From Harmothoe impar (lineage: Eukaryota; Annelida; Polychaeta; Phyllodocida; Polynoidae): DNA of 64,000 nucleotides. Positions 51,501-63,529 of the stretch are shown one piece after another. The notes below the pieces were generated by a model. It had not been told where the DNA came from and made no database searches. It worked only from the letters and a program-made list of their open reading frames with translations. A program made the translations under genes and the position numbers. Numbering within the stretch: position 1 is the stretch's first letter; every line of letters starts with the position of its first letter. The stretch lies in contig OX381718.1 in assembly GCA_947462335.1 (NCBI GenBank), positions 43,648,281 through 43,712,280 of the forward strand. The letters run 5' to 3'.

Positions 51501-53780
51501 TTGGCCTAACTAATTGTTGTGATCAGGGAACCTGACCTATCCTACTTTTTGAAAAGGATTGAGTGTTTTAAGGGTAGAAAATGGTAAGATACCTCCTGTA
51601 AAATGAACTCAATTTACCAAATATTCTAAAGAAACATGAACACAGCACGTTTTTTCTTCGCATCATGACAGAGAGAGATTTATCAAACATCTAAATTTGG
51701 AATTGAATTGAGCAAAACACAAAGTTTTTGTTTTTTTTTAACGTTTTTTCCAGTAGTTATCCCTCAGAAAGGTCGTACTTTATAATCTCTATTTCAAATT
51801 TGTATATATAAGTGCTTTCATAATTTCCTTTCAGGACTGATCCCAATGCCTCTTGGGCCGGCCTACGCTGCTTCAAAGTTTGGGGCAATTGGCTTTTCCC
51901 GGAGTCTGGCTGTAAGAAATATTACTGTAGCATACTAGCAAAATCCACAATTGACTGTATATTGGTGTGATCAAAACTGGCTAATTTATATGTTGTTCTT
52001 CTTAGATGCATGAAATCTCAGTAGACAAGCATTTTAGAGTCTTCTGTAAAATACCCTATTCATGGGTCCTCTTATTATGCTGTATGCTGATATGCTGATA
52101 TCTGTATTATTGTTGCTACACCAGGTACATTGAATACTGACATTATTTGGAAAATCATTTGATGAATAGATACATGTGGACAGTCGAGGGAAAAGGGTCC
52201 TCCAAGGTAAAAACTCAATAATAAAGTTGAGGTCATCAGCTTTCCAATAATATCTTTTATTAGCAGATACCACCTCTAGTTTTTGAGTACTGGCTCTCTG
52301 AATATGTGTTGTCACTGTCCAATCTTAAATGCCAATAAGCTCTATCTTGCCTTGTTTAAGAGGTATTCCTATCTAATTAGCATAATTATGCTAATTACCA
52401 AATGTCCAAATCTTTTCAAACATTTGGTCACAGCTTTTGATCTAAAAATGGTACTCATATTTTGTTTTCAGCATAGAAATCGTTGTGGGGCCTTCTATCA
52501 CTTTTTGAGTTTTTCGATTTAGAATGAAAATCATGTTTCCATGGCAACCAACATGTGCAACAACACCAATGTAGGCCCAAAAACGTTTGTTTCACATTCC
52601 AAATATGGAAGGTTTTCACCATAAATGGAACTTTCCAAAGTAGTCTACTGTGTTCTACATCAAAAAGTAGTCGAGAACATTTTATGTTATATTTTGATCC
52701 TATTTAGCTATATGGAGCCCCCTGGTGGCCAAAGCTGGTACTAAAAATCCTGCACGGAGGACCCTTTTCCCGTGTTGATCCACACATGTTTACAATTCAA
52801 AAAGTCGGGGATTGGGGTTGGTGGATTTATATGGTGTGGGGGGGGGGGCAAAAGGTTGTTTATTTTTTTTTTTAGGGGGGGGGACCAAAAAGCAACTAAA
52901 TCAAAGAAAATCCACCATCCCACTATTGTTAAACTGCCAGAATGTCTCGTAATTCAACACAGGACAAGCTATGCAGATATGATAATCTAAAAGAGTGTCT
53001 TTTGAACAGGTCTTTACCTAAAATACCTAAAATAATTGTCTAAAAGGTTTCCTCTGTTTCTTCTTAAGGAGACCTACCCGGTGGAGGCAGTAGGTGTGAG
53101 AATAGCCTGTCTCTGTCCATCGTTTACTAAGACAGAAATCATGGAAAAGCTGAGACAAGCATCAACTAATTTGAAGGAACCTGTACTCCAGGGTGCAGCC
53201 GAGAGACTTCAGCTCGCCATAAACATGCTCGGGGAGATGGAGTAAGTTATGTGCCCCTACATGGGTACCCGTATTTTTGACCGTGTCGCCGTGTCGATTT
53301 TTAGCAAAAGGGCCGTGTCGATGTGTCGATTTTTATCCCATACCATTAGTATACACTCTACTTCATGTGTCCATGTCCGTCGATTTTTAAAAGGGCCGTG
53401 TCGCCCGTGTCGATTTTTAAAAGGGCCGTGTCGCCGTGTCGCCCGTGTCGATTTTTACCCATGTAGAGGCACAGTTATTCTTGCAGTTTATTTGTTTTTG
53501 AGTTGTCGCTTTTTCCTTAACCCTTTAAAGCACACAATCATGGTGCTTTGATGAGCTATGACCTATAGTATTGAGTTGGTACAGTGTTTTCTTCCATTTT
53601 ATCATTGGAAATTTATTCATGAATGGAAATGGACATCTATTAATTGGTTTCAGACCCTCAGATGTGGCTAATGCCTTTATGCGGTTAGTGGATGATGACC
53701 GTGCCCATGGAGCAGTACTAGCTGTGTCACCTCATGGACAAGAGTACAAACACCCACGGCACCTGAAGGGGAAACTATGA
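48573..53780 (+). CDS. HPGD-like: 15-hydroxyprostaglandin dehydrogenase-like SDR, complete (copy 1)
   Basis: Seven exons: 48,573-48,671; 50,345-50,468; 50,942-51,048; 51,375-51,471; 51,835-51,911; 53,069-53,241; 53,654-53,780 (804 nt, 267 aa plus stop). All introns are GT-AG. A classical short-chain dehydrogenase: NAD-binding TGGAQGLG at 13-20, Asp38 after the second strand (favouring NAD), NNAG at 92-95, and catalytic Ser140, Tyr153 and Lys157 (YAASK). Length and exon number match vertebrate HPGD, which oxidises the 15-hydroxyl of prostaglandins in the cytosol. The substrate here is inferred from similarity. Introns hold several MITEs. Confidence 0.9.
49464..50204. mobile_element. 741-bp element in HPGD copy 1 intron 1
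   Basis: It starts CCCAGCACGCAA and ends TTGCGTGCTGGG, a perfect 12-bp inverted repeat. Both ends carry arrays of AACGTTGGTACAA and CAACGTTGAC motifs. The middle is AT-rich. It could also be two related insertions. Confidence 0.6.
50705..50790. repeat. single arm of the GATACTGCCCCAGC foldback repeat
   Basis: It matches the right arm of the foldback element at 61,518-61,591 (GGATACTGCCCCAGC, CGGTATCAATGGGCGTTGG). Confidence 0.65.
51101..51202. repeat. hairpin repeat remnant in HPGD copy 1 intron 3
   Basis: It ends GTGGCCCTTAAAGGGTTTA and contains GCATTCATGCATCATACTGAC. It sits at the same place as the fuller copy at 56,250 in copy 2 intron 3. Confidence 0.7.
52188..52771. mobile_element. 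584-bp MITE in HPGD copy 1 intron 5
   Basis: GGGAAAAGGGTCCTCC at 52,188 and its exact inverse GGAGGACCCTTTTCCC at 52,756-52,771 form the ends. The interior is AT-rich without a gene. Confidence 0.75.
53251..53472. mobile_element. 222-bp MITE with GTGCC(C/T)CTACATGGGTA ends (copy 2)
   Basis: Same family as 30,451-30,674. A perfect 6-bp duplication AGTTAT lies at 53,245-53,250 and 53,473-53,478. It lies nine bases into intron 6 of HPGD copy 1. Confidence 0.92.
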
Positions 53781-55790
53781 GAATAGCCTACATAAACATG
53801 TTGTATAGAAATGTTGCCTGTTGTAAGACATTCTATTGATAACTGTATATGAAATAACTGATGTAATTATATTGCTCATGCGTATTCATATAACAATAAT
53901 TGTCTCATGATTACTTAATGTTATCAGTGGTTATAAAAGACTGATGTCTATTTTAAAGAATATAGAGTCAAGTCAAATCTTATGGCTATAATACATAATA
54001 CATATTGTGATACAACATCAAATGGGTCAGATCTAACTTTATCTACCCGGTATGCATCTTTAAAATCCCATTGTGATCATTCTTATAAGAAACCTTCCTT
54101 TGTATCTGCAGAATATTCACGGGGAAAAAATCCCTGTGAGATGAACTCATTATAAGATAAAACTATTAAAAATATGCTGGGCTCTTTTCATCACAAACAC
54201 AAAACTCAGGGCAAAGTTACAATTTTGTGACTAATAGTCAGAGCAGCAGTCATAAATATGTCGTAATCTATATTGTTTCAAAAAACAATGTGAGAAAGCC
54301 ATGCTTTAATTTGCACAATGTTGTGAATAAATAGTTGGGCTGCTGATTCATGTACTTGTTTTACTTAGTCATCTAATATATCTGCTTTATGAATATTCTC
54401 TGTACCTGTGCATTCAATATGAATGATCCCATCACTCCCACAACATTTTGGGAGAAATGCTTCATCTTGAAAAGTAGTTGGCCACTAGTAGTACAACACC
54501 ACATAGTGGAACAGTGTGATGTATTTCGACTATGACCAAGAATCATCCCTGATCACAGCATAGGTAGAGATATCTTATCATATATATCTCACTGAAAAAA
54601 AATTACTGGACTAGTGAGTGGTAGTAGTCCTAGCTGGGATGAGTGCGAGGGTAAATTCTAGGCGCTGCTAAATCAATAATAATTGAAGCAGATTGTGCTT
54701 TTAGTAAAGAACAGGCTCTAATGACATGGGAATTATTTAATCTTGAGAAAATATTTTGAGGATTATATCTAACCATCTCGAGCCCATATTTTAGTCAGAT
54801 TTATTATCTCTTATTTGAAAATGGCGTTCATGTTGTTTTGTATCCGAAATTTTTAATTTTAGGCCTGAATAGAAAGACGACACTTAGCATCCTGCAGGGG
54901 TGACATTCTCTCGTGACAGCTTTTCATAAATCCATTACGGGCACTCTCTACAAACGACACTCAAAAATGAACCACCTCTGACCACCCAATGCGGAAAATG
55001 GCGACAAACAAGGCTTTCTTTTTTCAAACATTTCTCAAAATATTCAACGTTTACAGAATAATCGGAGTTAACACATGTTGGGACTACATTTCATGTGCTA
55101 AGGGACAATGCTATAACTAAGGAAGAAGTTCTGAGTGAACCTATCAGTATTTCCTGCTCTTTGGTCCCAGCGTCAACACCTGAGTAGGAAAAGTGGGGGA
55201 GGGGGGCCTGAATATGTTTGGATCTCCCAAAAATTTGGCAAGATCCTATAATATAATGCTCACAATTCCCAACCCTTACCTCTCCCACATAGGCAAAGGT
55301 AGGGGGTAATTGTGTCTGGGCTCTCAATCAACAACTAGGGCTGGGGTCTGGGGTTAATCCGGGAGAACTGACAGTGGTACAAAAATCATAAATCTGTAGT
55401 GTATATGGTGGGGTACCACTCCCAACAAAATGAATCATCAATTCCATTCCGTTAATCATGACACTGGCGACCGTTTTCGTGCTGTGCAGTGGGCTGGGAA
55501 TGCACACTGTAAAGGAATCATGGTCCCTTATAGACTAAGAGAGAACAACAAGAGGGGTTATAAGAAAATGGTTTGTATCCAGTATCAATAAAATAGTTAG
55601 AAGTATGATATATCAGATAACCCAAGCTAATAGAGATAACGCGTCTGCGCCAATCGAGTCGCTAGGGCAGACTGCTGGTCCTCCTTTGCGACTCGTTTAT
55701 AATTATAATATGCTCAGTTGCACTCCTCTGCAAGTCGTCTTCCATCTACCGCTGCAAAATGCTGTTTGAAACATTTCCATTTCATCGCAG
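53781..55790. other. intergenic region between HPGD copies 1 and 2
   Basis: I looked for a first exon encoding TGG.xGLG for copy 2 and found none. No other gene was recognised. Confidence 0.5.
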
Positions 55791-58210
55791 GTGAGTCTCG
55801 TAGACTTAAATCAGCATGTCGGAAAAAAGACGGAGCATGAGCTCAGACGGCAACACGGTAGCCAAAGCACACTTTTTATACCCTGCGATGTTACAGACAA
55901 ATTACAATTAGAGGGTAAATACAAATTGATGCATACAATTAATTCACATTGATCAATAAGAGTGTCCTCCATGAATTAGTATAGGTAGTAGAACTTCAGG
56001 AAAATATTCCCAGTGTTTTGCATACACCTAATTTATAAATGTATTTGAATATACATCGTTCAAACTACTGATTACAGTAGTCGTAATGTGAACTCTTTTT
56101 TTGTTCACAGGTGCTTTCAAAACAACCATAACAACATTTGGTGGCCTGGATATTGTTGTCAACAATGCCGGCATTGCCGATGAGGTGCGCTGGGAGAAAA
56201 CAATTGCAATAAACTTGGCAAGTACAGTTTTATTTAACCAAGGTAACACTTAACCTTTTGAGAAAGGCTTATTGCCTTAAAGCAACATTTGTGGTCAGGC
56301 TGCAACAAAAACAGTGCCCTCAAGTAACTAGCTGGCACTGTGTTGATGCATCATGGTGACCCTTTGAGAGTGTCTCTAGGGTTGACATGATGCATTCATA
56401 CAGCTCTAGATAGTGGCTGCATTTATGAACAACACATAAAAGTACTTTGCAGTCCTTAACAGGTTAATCAGGTATTTGAAAATACACAGGTTTTCATGCT
56501 ATACTGTCATGATTATGGTTCCTAATTATACAAATTGGTTCTGTCATATCTCTGACAGTGTCAAAGTGTTTATCCAATGCTTGCGTCTGACACCAACCTA
56601 TGCTGTTTAATTCAGAATGCACTGATCTATGGCTGTAGGCTAGGTATGGAGGCCATGCGGACAGATAAAGGTGGACGTGGTGGTCTCATCATCAATATGG
56701 CCTCAGTTGCCGGTCAGTTAAAAAGTAGTTTTACTATGATTTTGGCCTGAAGCTCAAAGTCCATGGCTCTGAAGATCATATCATATATACTCATTTGTAC
56801 CATAAGAGAGTGGTCATTAATCAATAACGGGGGGAGGTGAAAACTTGTGAAAATCTGTTATGCCTGCCTTCTCCCCCCTCTGAAGCCTATGGAATATTTC
56901 GTGCCCCCCTGTTCGCCCTCCCAAACCAACCAGCCCCCCGGTATCTAACAGATGAACACTCCCTTATGCTGTCTGGGAGGTCATAATTACTAGTACATTG
57001 TATTACTAATACAGTGAGTAGTATATCTGTTTTGCTTCATAATAGATATGACACTTACTTTTGCAACTTGAATGTAAGTTTCTCCGTAATTTCCTTTAAG
57101 GACTGACTGCAGTGCCCCTTGGGCCGGCGTACACAGCTTCGAAATTCGGGGCAGTTGGCTTCTCCCGCAGTCTAGCTGTAAGGAAACCTACTGTCACATA
57201 CCAATTCAACACTTGGTGATGAGAAAACAGTTTCTGTACAGTGGTCTCATATATTAATTCTTACTTACATGCTATACCAATATTAATGATCAGAGAGTGT
57301 TTTCTGTGTATGGTATTCCTTCTATCTTTTCAAAGAAATACAGTCAAGATAATCGTAATACACACAGGTCATCTTACATCTAATTAACACCTGTATGTCC
57401 ACTATGACACTAAATATAATTATCCTAAATTTATTATATCGCTTATTTTTAAAGGAAACCTACCCGTTAGATGCAGTGGGGGTGAGAGTAGCCTGCCTCT
57501 GTCCATCGTTTACTAAGACAGAAATCATGAGGAAAACTCAGAAAGCTTGGAGCAGAATAAAGGAACCTGTACTTAGGGGTGCCGCTGAGAGAGCATCGTC
57601 TATGTTAAAGACGCTTGGGGAGATGGAGTAAGTGATGTTTGTTGTTTCTTTTTAACTTGTTTTCTTTCGTCATAACCACCGAGCGTGTCACATTCGCATT
57701 TCTAGTACTGGTTTATATGGTCAAGTAAGAGTGGTGATATTGGCCCTTTAGTGCTTTAAAGGTAGCATAATGCTCTTATGCATCATGCCCAGATGCATAA
57801 ATGCAGCCCTAGTGAGTCTACATGCCTGCACTCTATTTAGCATCATGCTGATCCTATGTAAATGTAATAACCCTAAAGGGTCGCTATGATGCAGCCCTCA
57901 TGAGTTGGTCAACGGGACTGCGTTCATGCATCATGACGATAAAGGGCATACAGCAGTAATACACTCTAAGGCCCATAAAGGATTAAATTGATACCATTGT
58001 GTCAAAAAGAGCTGCAAGAGTGGTAATTCTTATCATATTATCATTGGGAATTTTACAAGCACAAAACTTATTATTTATTTCAGACCCTCCGATGTGGCTG
58101 ATGCCTTTATGCGGTTAGTTGATAATGAACGTGCCCATGGAGCAGTACTCGCTGTGACTCCTGCTGGGCAAGAATACAAACACCCACGGCATCTAAAGGG
58201 GAAGCTATGA
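55791..58210 (+). CDS. HPGD-like: HPGD-like SDR copy 2, exons 2-7 without a first exon
   Basis: Exons 55,791-55,914; 56,111-56,217; 56,616-56,712; 57,101-57,177; 57,455-57,627; 58,084-58,210. All six have the same lengths and phases as in copy 1 and are free of stops. The active-site Ser and YTASK are kept. Intron 3 begins with GC, not GT. The nucleotide-binding exon 1 is not found upstream, so on its own this copy cannot make a full enzyme. It could be joined to exon 1 of copy 1 by splicing, or be a truncated duplicate under residual constraint. Confidence 0.8.
56250..56467. repeat. hairpin repeat in HPGD copy 2 intron 3
   Basis: It starts TTAACCTTTTGAGAAAGGC and ends CAGTCCTTAACAGGTTAA. 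Present at the equivalent position of copy 1, so it predates the duplication. Confidence 0.75.
57744..57986. repeat. hairpin repeat in HPGD copy 2 intron 6
   Basis: It starts CCCTTTAGTGCTTTAAAGG and ends AAGGCCCATAAAGGATTAAA, with the GCATAAATGCAGCCCT core. A remnant (CCCTTTAAAGCACACAATCA) is at the same intron of copy 1 near 53,522. Confidence 0.7.
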
Positions 58211-60164
58211 GCATGGCCTAATAATGTCCTGCTTTACACAATTTTATTGAAAACGTACTTTCTGGATATCAAATATATGTTTACTATTTATCCTGTATTC
58301 ATCTAATTATGATTGTCTCATAATTACACAGTATAAGACATTGAGGTCTATAACTCGACATTATATAATTAAAACTACTCTGATGACTATAGATTATGTA
58401 TTTATACTTTTGTATAAGAACAGCAACTGCCTGTGCATGATTGTATCACATAGGTTTTTATAACATCAATTGCAGCTTCGCTCTGATCAGAGTCACATAT
58501 TATGGATAAATAGAGTTTAAAAGAAAAGACCAGCTTAGCCAAAAGTCTAGTTCCATCGATTCATTGTATATTAATACACTTCAAACCGAGCTGCAATCCT
58601 CAGTTTCGTTATTCACATCCATACAAAACTATTCTAAAACAATAAAATCAAACCCAATTCATCCACCAAGGGGGCTGACATTTTGTAGCGAGATATGGCG
58701 ATAAATGACGTGAACATGACGTAAGAGAGGACCAGCCGCGGCCGGCCTACACTGGCACCCTGCTGCTTACCCCACACACTATTTATAGGGAGTTCCAACC
58801 GCTCAGCAGAGCGTGCCCCCAGTGCTACCACTGTGTGTACTACCAGGCTATGGCACCTACTCGATCAATGCCAAATCTGGGGGAAACGAAACATTCCCCA
58901 TTAAAACAAAAGTAAAGGGCATGTTGTACTTGTCCTCGCACACATGTATGTGGATCAAACACCTTTTATTGTATTACTTTTAGTTCAGAAATTATGGTAA
59001 GGCCAGTGCTACTAGCTGCATGTAGGGTGTTTACTCGGCACACTGCAGTGGTCACTATACCTTCAGAGTAGGTGGCACCGGTCGCATAGGTCTGCCCCCT
59101 GATGGACCATGTCTGTCCTATTTACCTGCAGTATACAGGTGCTGCCGTCTCCCCTTCAATACATTATCCATTCCGCCCCAGCAGAATGTTCACTTGTGAC
59201 ATCAGTGGCCCAGAAATGGCAGCGCCCATTCAGGCACAACAGTTGCATGTTCTTTTCAATTTTACTTGTGAAATGTACAGCCTTTGGATGAACGGCACTC
59301 ATAGATATGTAATAGGACCACAGATACTTTGAAACAAGCTTGGTTGAAAATACGATAATCTTTTCTTTTAATTGGCAACATTAATATAGCATGACATTTC
59401 ATATATCCATTTATTTCTAGATATGACGATAAATGTTGAAAACAGGAGCATCAGAATTCATATTGTATTGGTTTTAATATAAGAAATGTATAGACATAAT
59501 ATTTGCACATTGATATAGTAAATAAACTGTTTGAAAGCTCTTAGATACTTTGTGTTACTATTTAGTGACTGTTCACATGGGCCTTCCATATAAACCATCC
59601 TATTACTGTCATAAATCTTTGAGTTTGTGCAGAAATGATTTGTCAATTGCTTATAATATTTGGCCACTAGGTAGTAGAACACCACACTGTAATTTATTTC
59701 TACCGACATGGCCAGGAGTATAGATGTATCGCTTTAGCGTGCTAAGAAGAGAACATAAAAGGTGAATATATCACTTCTAATTATCATAAAAAAAAAGTGC
59801 TATGATACATACCACATTGTCAAATTCAGAGGGGCTTTGCGTGCAAGCTTTATACGTCTCATGATACTTTCGATCTGCCCAATGCCCTGGCGTTATAATC
59901 TACCGTGAGACTTTGATTATCCAGCCTTCAGTAATCTGGCGTCCTTGATTATCCAGCTTTTTTGTCAGGCACAGTCCTATACATACACCAATAAATATGC
60001 TTCAATAATCTGACAAATTCAAGGTCCGGCTGTGTTTTTTCCTGAAACGGGGTTGGTCGAAGTCTCACTGCACTATGTACTGGGGCAGTTTTATAGCTAT
60101 TACTTTCAAATTGTTTGCCAATATTAAAAATAAATTCACCTCTACCAACTTTGTTGTCCCCCAG
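58211..60164. other. intergenic region between HPGD copies 2 and 3
   Basis: No first exon for copy 3 was found. A short match to the upstream region of copy 1 (ACAGGTGCTGCCRTCTC, near 59,136 and 48,382) suggests a relic of the duplicated 5' region. Confidence 0.45.
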
Positions 60165-62353
60165 GTGAGTCTGGTGGATGTTAATCAGCGCGTTGGACAA
60201 ACAGCGGAAAATGAGCTGAGACAGCAACACGGCAATGAGAACACACTGTTTGTATCCTGTGATGTATCTGACAAAGCACAGTTACAAGGTAAATCATTCA
60301 ATTTTAGCTTAACAATAATCCTTTAAGGGAGTGCTCATTATTTAGCAACAATGGGATTTTTTGTGGGGGTAGGCTAAAAATGATTAGATGCCTTGACTGG
60401 GAGGGGACGGAATATCAACTGTTTTCAGAAAAAAAGCCCGCAAAAAAGAGGTGTGAATGTGCGTAATTTTAGACCCACAAATTCTTTTCGCAGCAATCTC
60501 ACCATTATTGTTCAAAAAGAGCCATGTCTTCATTTTTGCATCATAACGAAAAGGATCATAATACATAAACGCACTATGTGACCCTTAAAAGTTACATCTT
60601 TAATAACACATCTTAATACTGAATTTCCAGACATGTATGAGTTGATTTCACCGAATTTATAGATAATTCTACCGCAACCAATATCATGTTTTCAGAGGGT
60701 ATGATCTGACAGCAATAATGTGATCCAATGCTATCTGATCTAATTGAAATGATACATTTTGGATTCTTTGACCTCACTTGACTTACGTTAATGCGCATTA
60801 GTGCCTCAATATCAACCAAATTGCTCTAAATTATCCTAGAGGTAGAATTGGTTTTGTTACATATTATGGTTTATTTTGATAATCATAATTGTTTATCATT
60901 TCATTTGCAGGTGCCTTTAAAACAACCCAAAAGACATTTGGTGGTCTTGATATAGTTGTCAACAATGCCGGCATTGGAGATGAGATCAACTGGGAAAGAA
61001 CAATTGCAATAAACCTGGCAAGTATAACATTTCTAGCTACAATGACACTTTATGACAGTTATTCAGAAACTAAATAACCCTTAAGCAGTTGCAAATGACT
61101 AATTCTTATATTATGCAACTATTCAAGAAACATGTTTCTAGGTAACAATATATGCAATTCTAGTTGTGTGTAATATCAATGATAAATAAAACATGTTATA
61201 TCTGTTATGTGCTTGATGATTCTCTATCCTTACTTTCAGAATGCGCTAATCTATGGCAGTAGGCTCGGTATGGCAGCCATGCGCACAGATAGAAATGGAC
61301 GGGGTGGTCTCATTATTAATGTGGCCTCAGTCGCCGGTCAGTCGACAAGTCATTTTATACATTTATTTTTAAATACATGTACAAGATTTACTATGCTTGT
61401 ATTTCCTTCATTGAATGGCTTCAAAAAAATAAATGCAAAAGCCAACTACATTGATACCTTTCTGACGTATTTCATGAGTAGGGGCTGGGGCGCATCCCAC
61501 TGACTAAAATGTGCGGCTTCGTAGGATACTGCCCCAGCCCCCACTCATGAAATACGACAGAGACGGTATCAATGGGTGTTGGCATTTGTCTTACATACAA
61601 AGTAATTGTTTAATCCTGCGAAAGAGGTCATAATTGACTTAAAATATTTACATTTTATCTACATGTATTTAAACTCGCTGTTGCGATAAAATAATGTAAA
61701 ATAAATAATTAAAGAGATACAATGTGTAGATCACAATCCTTTGATTTTTCTAGGACTGAGAGAACTCCCCCTCGCGATGGCCTACACTGCCTCCAAGTTT
61801 GGGGCAGTTGGGTACTCCCGCAGTCTAGCTGTAAGTGCATCCAGATACAATTAAGTCAACAGTTACATCTTATTTAATACATTAAGTGTCTTTTGAGGGA
61901 TAGTAAGATGGATCAAATCCATAATATCGAATTGAATCTCTAGGGTCTACATAATTATACACGGCTGTTTTATACCTTTGCTACCGGTAGTTCTGTTCTG
62001 TACCATCTTTCACCATGCGATATTATGCTAGATTTTGCATGGTACAGTCGTGACATGCATATGTCACTGGGGCATTCATTGATTCAAGACCCTTCCATCC
62101 CCCGTGCTAGTTTAAGACCTGCGCTCTATCGTGACAGTAGACTATGTGCAATGAACAGTTTCTCCCACGACATCTTACAGGAGACCTACCCAGTAGATGC
62201 AGTAGGTGTGAGGGTGGCCTGCCTCTGTCCATCCTTCGCTAAGACAGAAATTCTGGAGAACATTAGGTCAGCATCGAGCAAATTGAAGGAACCTGTACTC
62301 AAGGGTGCTGCTGAGAAAGTCGAGGTCATTGCACAGATGCTTGGCGAGATGGA
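60165..62353 (+). CDS. HPGD-like: HPGD-like SDR copy 3, exons 2-6 in window
   Basis: Exons 60,165-60,288; 60,911-61,017; 61,240-61,336; 61,754-61,830; 62,181-62,353, with lengths and phases identical to the other copies and no internal stop. NNAG and YTASK are present. Intron 3 begins with GC. No exon 1 was seen upstream and no exon 7 in the 1.6 kb left in the window, whereas the other copies have exon 7 within about 460 bp. It may be further downstream or lost. Confidence 0.75.
61432..61591. mobile_element. foldback element in HPGD copy 3 intron 4
   Basis: The left arm (ATTGATACC, TATTTCATGAGTAGGGGC) is the imperfect reverse complement of the right arm (CCCCACTCATGAAATACGAC, GGTATCAAT), around a loop of about 20 bp. 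Confidence 0.7.
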
Positions 62354-63162
62354 GTGAGTAATTTCTTTTTTTATGAACAGTTTTTGCTTTCTTAATTGTT
62401 TCTATAAGGGCGTGGTCATTGTTTAGCATCAGGCTTGTGGGGAGGGGTGCATGAAATCTTTTTAGGTCCCCAACTCTGTAATGACCAAAAATGTTAACCC
62501 CCACCCCCATGCCGTAGGCGGAGGTTTGTTCTTCCATAGTTTGCTTGTTATCTTGTAGAAAACCTAATTATATAGACATAACTATGACATTAAATTTTAC
62601 ACATTTGTTGTGTAGTACCAATTATACCTGTAGCACTAGTACAGTCTGATTCTCTTATTGACCGGCACTATGTGTCCGGTCAGGAATTAAGGTAGACAGT
62701 GGCCGTCAGCTCAAACAGTCGAGCAGCGCGCCCATAGGAATAGCATTGGGGGATCGGACTGAACACCCTGTGTACATAGCCTCTATACTCTGTAGCATTA
62801 GTACCGAGCACCCCTCAGCCCTGCCCGCTACCAGCGTGGTTGTCACACCAGCCTGGCTGCAGCGCCCACCCCTCAGCCCTGGCGAGGTCTCAATCCGTTC
62901 CTTTTAAGACCTTACCTGCAATTAACCTATATGTTGTTCACACGTCTCCCACCCAGAATGCACTGCTCATTCCGGTCTGCTGAGTTTTCAATAGGTACAT
63001 AGCTTTGATATTATGTTGTTCACACCCCACTCCACATACTAGCAGTGCAGACTGCGGCAGGCGAGTCCTACTCACAAGCCGTCATATACATATATGGGAA
63101 CGATCACCTTCCTGTGTGGAGTGTGGGATATTGTTCACTTTAGGCCGATCTGACTTGCATAC
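62354..63162. other. gene-free stretch
   Basis: No HPGD exon 7 or other gene was recognised. Confidence 0.45.
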
Positions 63163-63345
63163 TAACCCTTTAAGAACGGCATGATACCTTAATACATCAT
63201 GCCCTTGGTTGTCATGATGCATGAATGCAGCCCTGGCGAGTAACTCACCAGGGCTGCATTCAAGCATCATGCCGACCCTACGGGATTAAAACACTCCTGT
63301 AGGGTCGGCATGATATACCAATGTAGCACTGGCGAGTTAGTCCCT
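63163..63345. repeat. dispersed hairpin repeat, left two thirds
   Basis: It starts TAACCCTTTAAGAACGGC. The two arm pairs GGCGAGTAACTC-ACCAGGG and CGACCCTACGG-CTGTAGGGTCG are the best preserved in the window and show the double-hairpin design. Confidence 0.8.
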
Positions 63346-63529
63346 CTCTCTTAATGTAATAAATTATATAAGGTCGGTATGATGCTTGAATGAATCCGTG
63401 CCCTTTGCTGCCATTATGCATGAATGTAACCCTAGAGAATGATTCTATTTTGTGCATAGTGTATCATTACGCTGTGTTCCATTTGTCGTCATGATACATG
63501 AATGCAACCCTGCTGCATCGTTATTTCTG

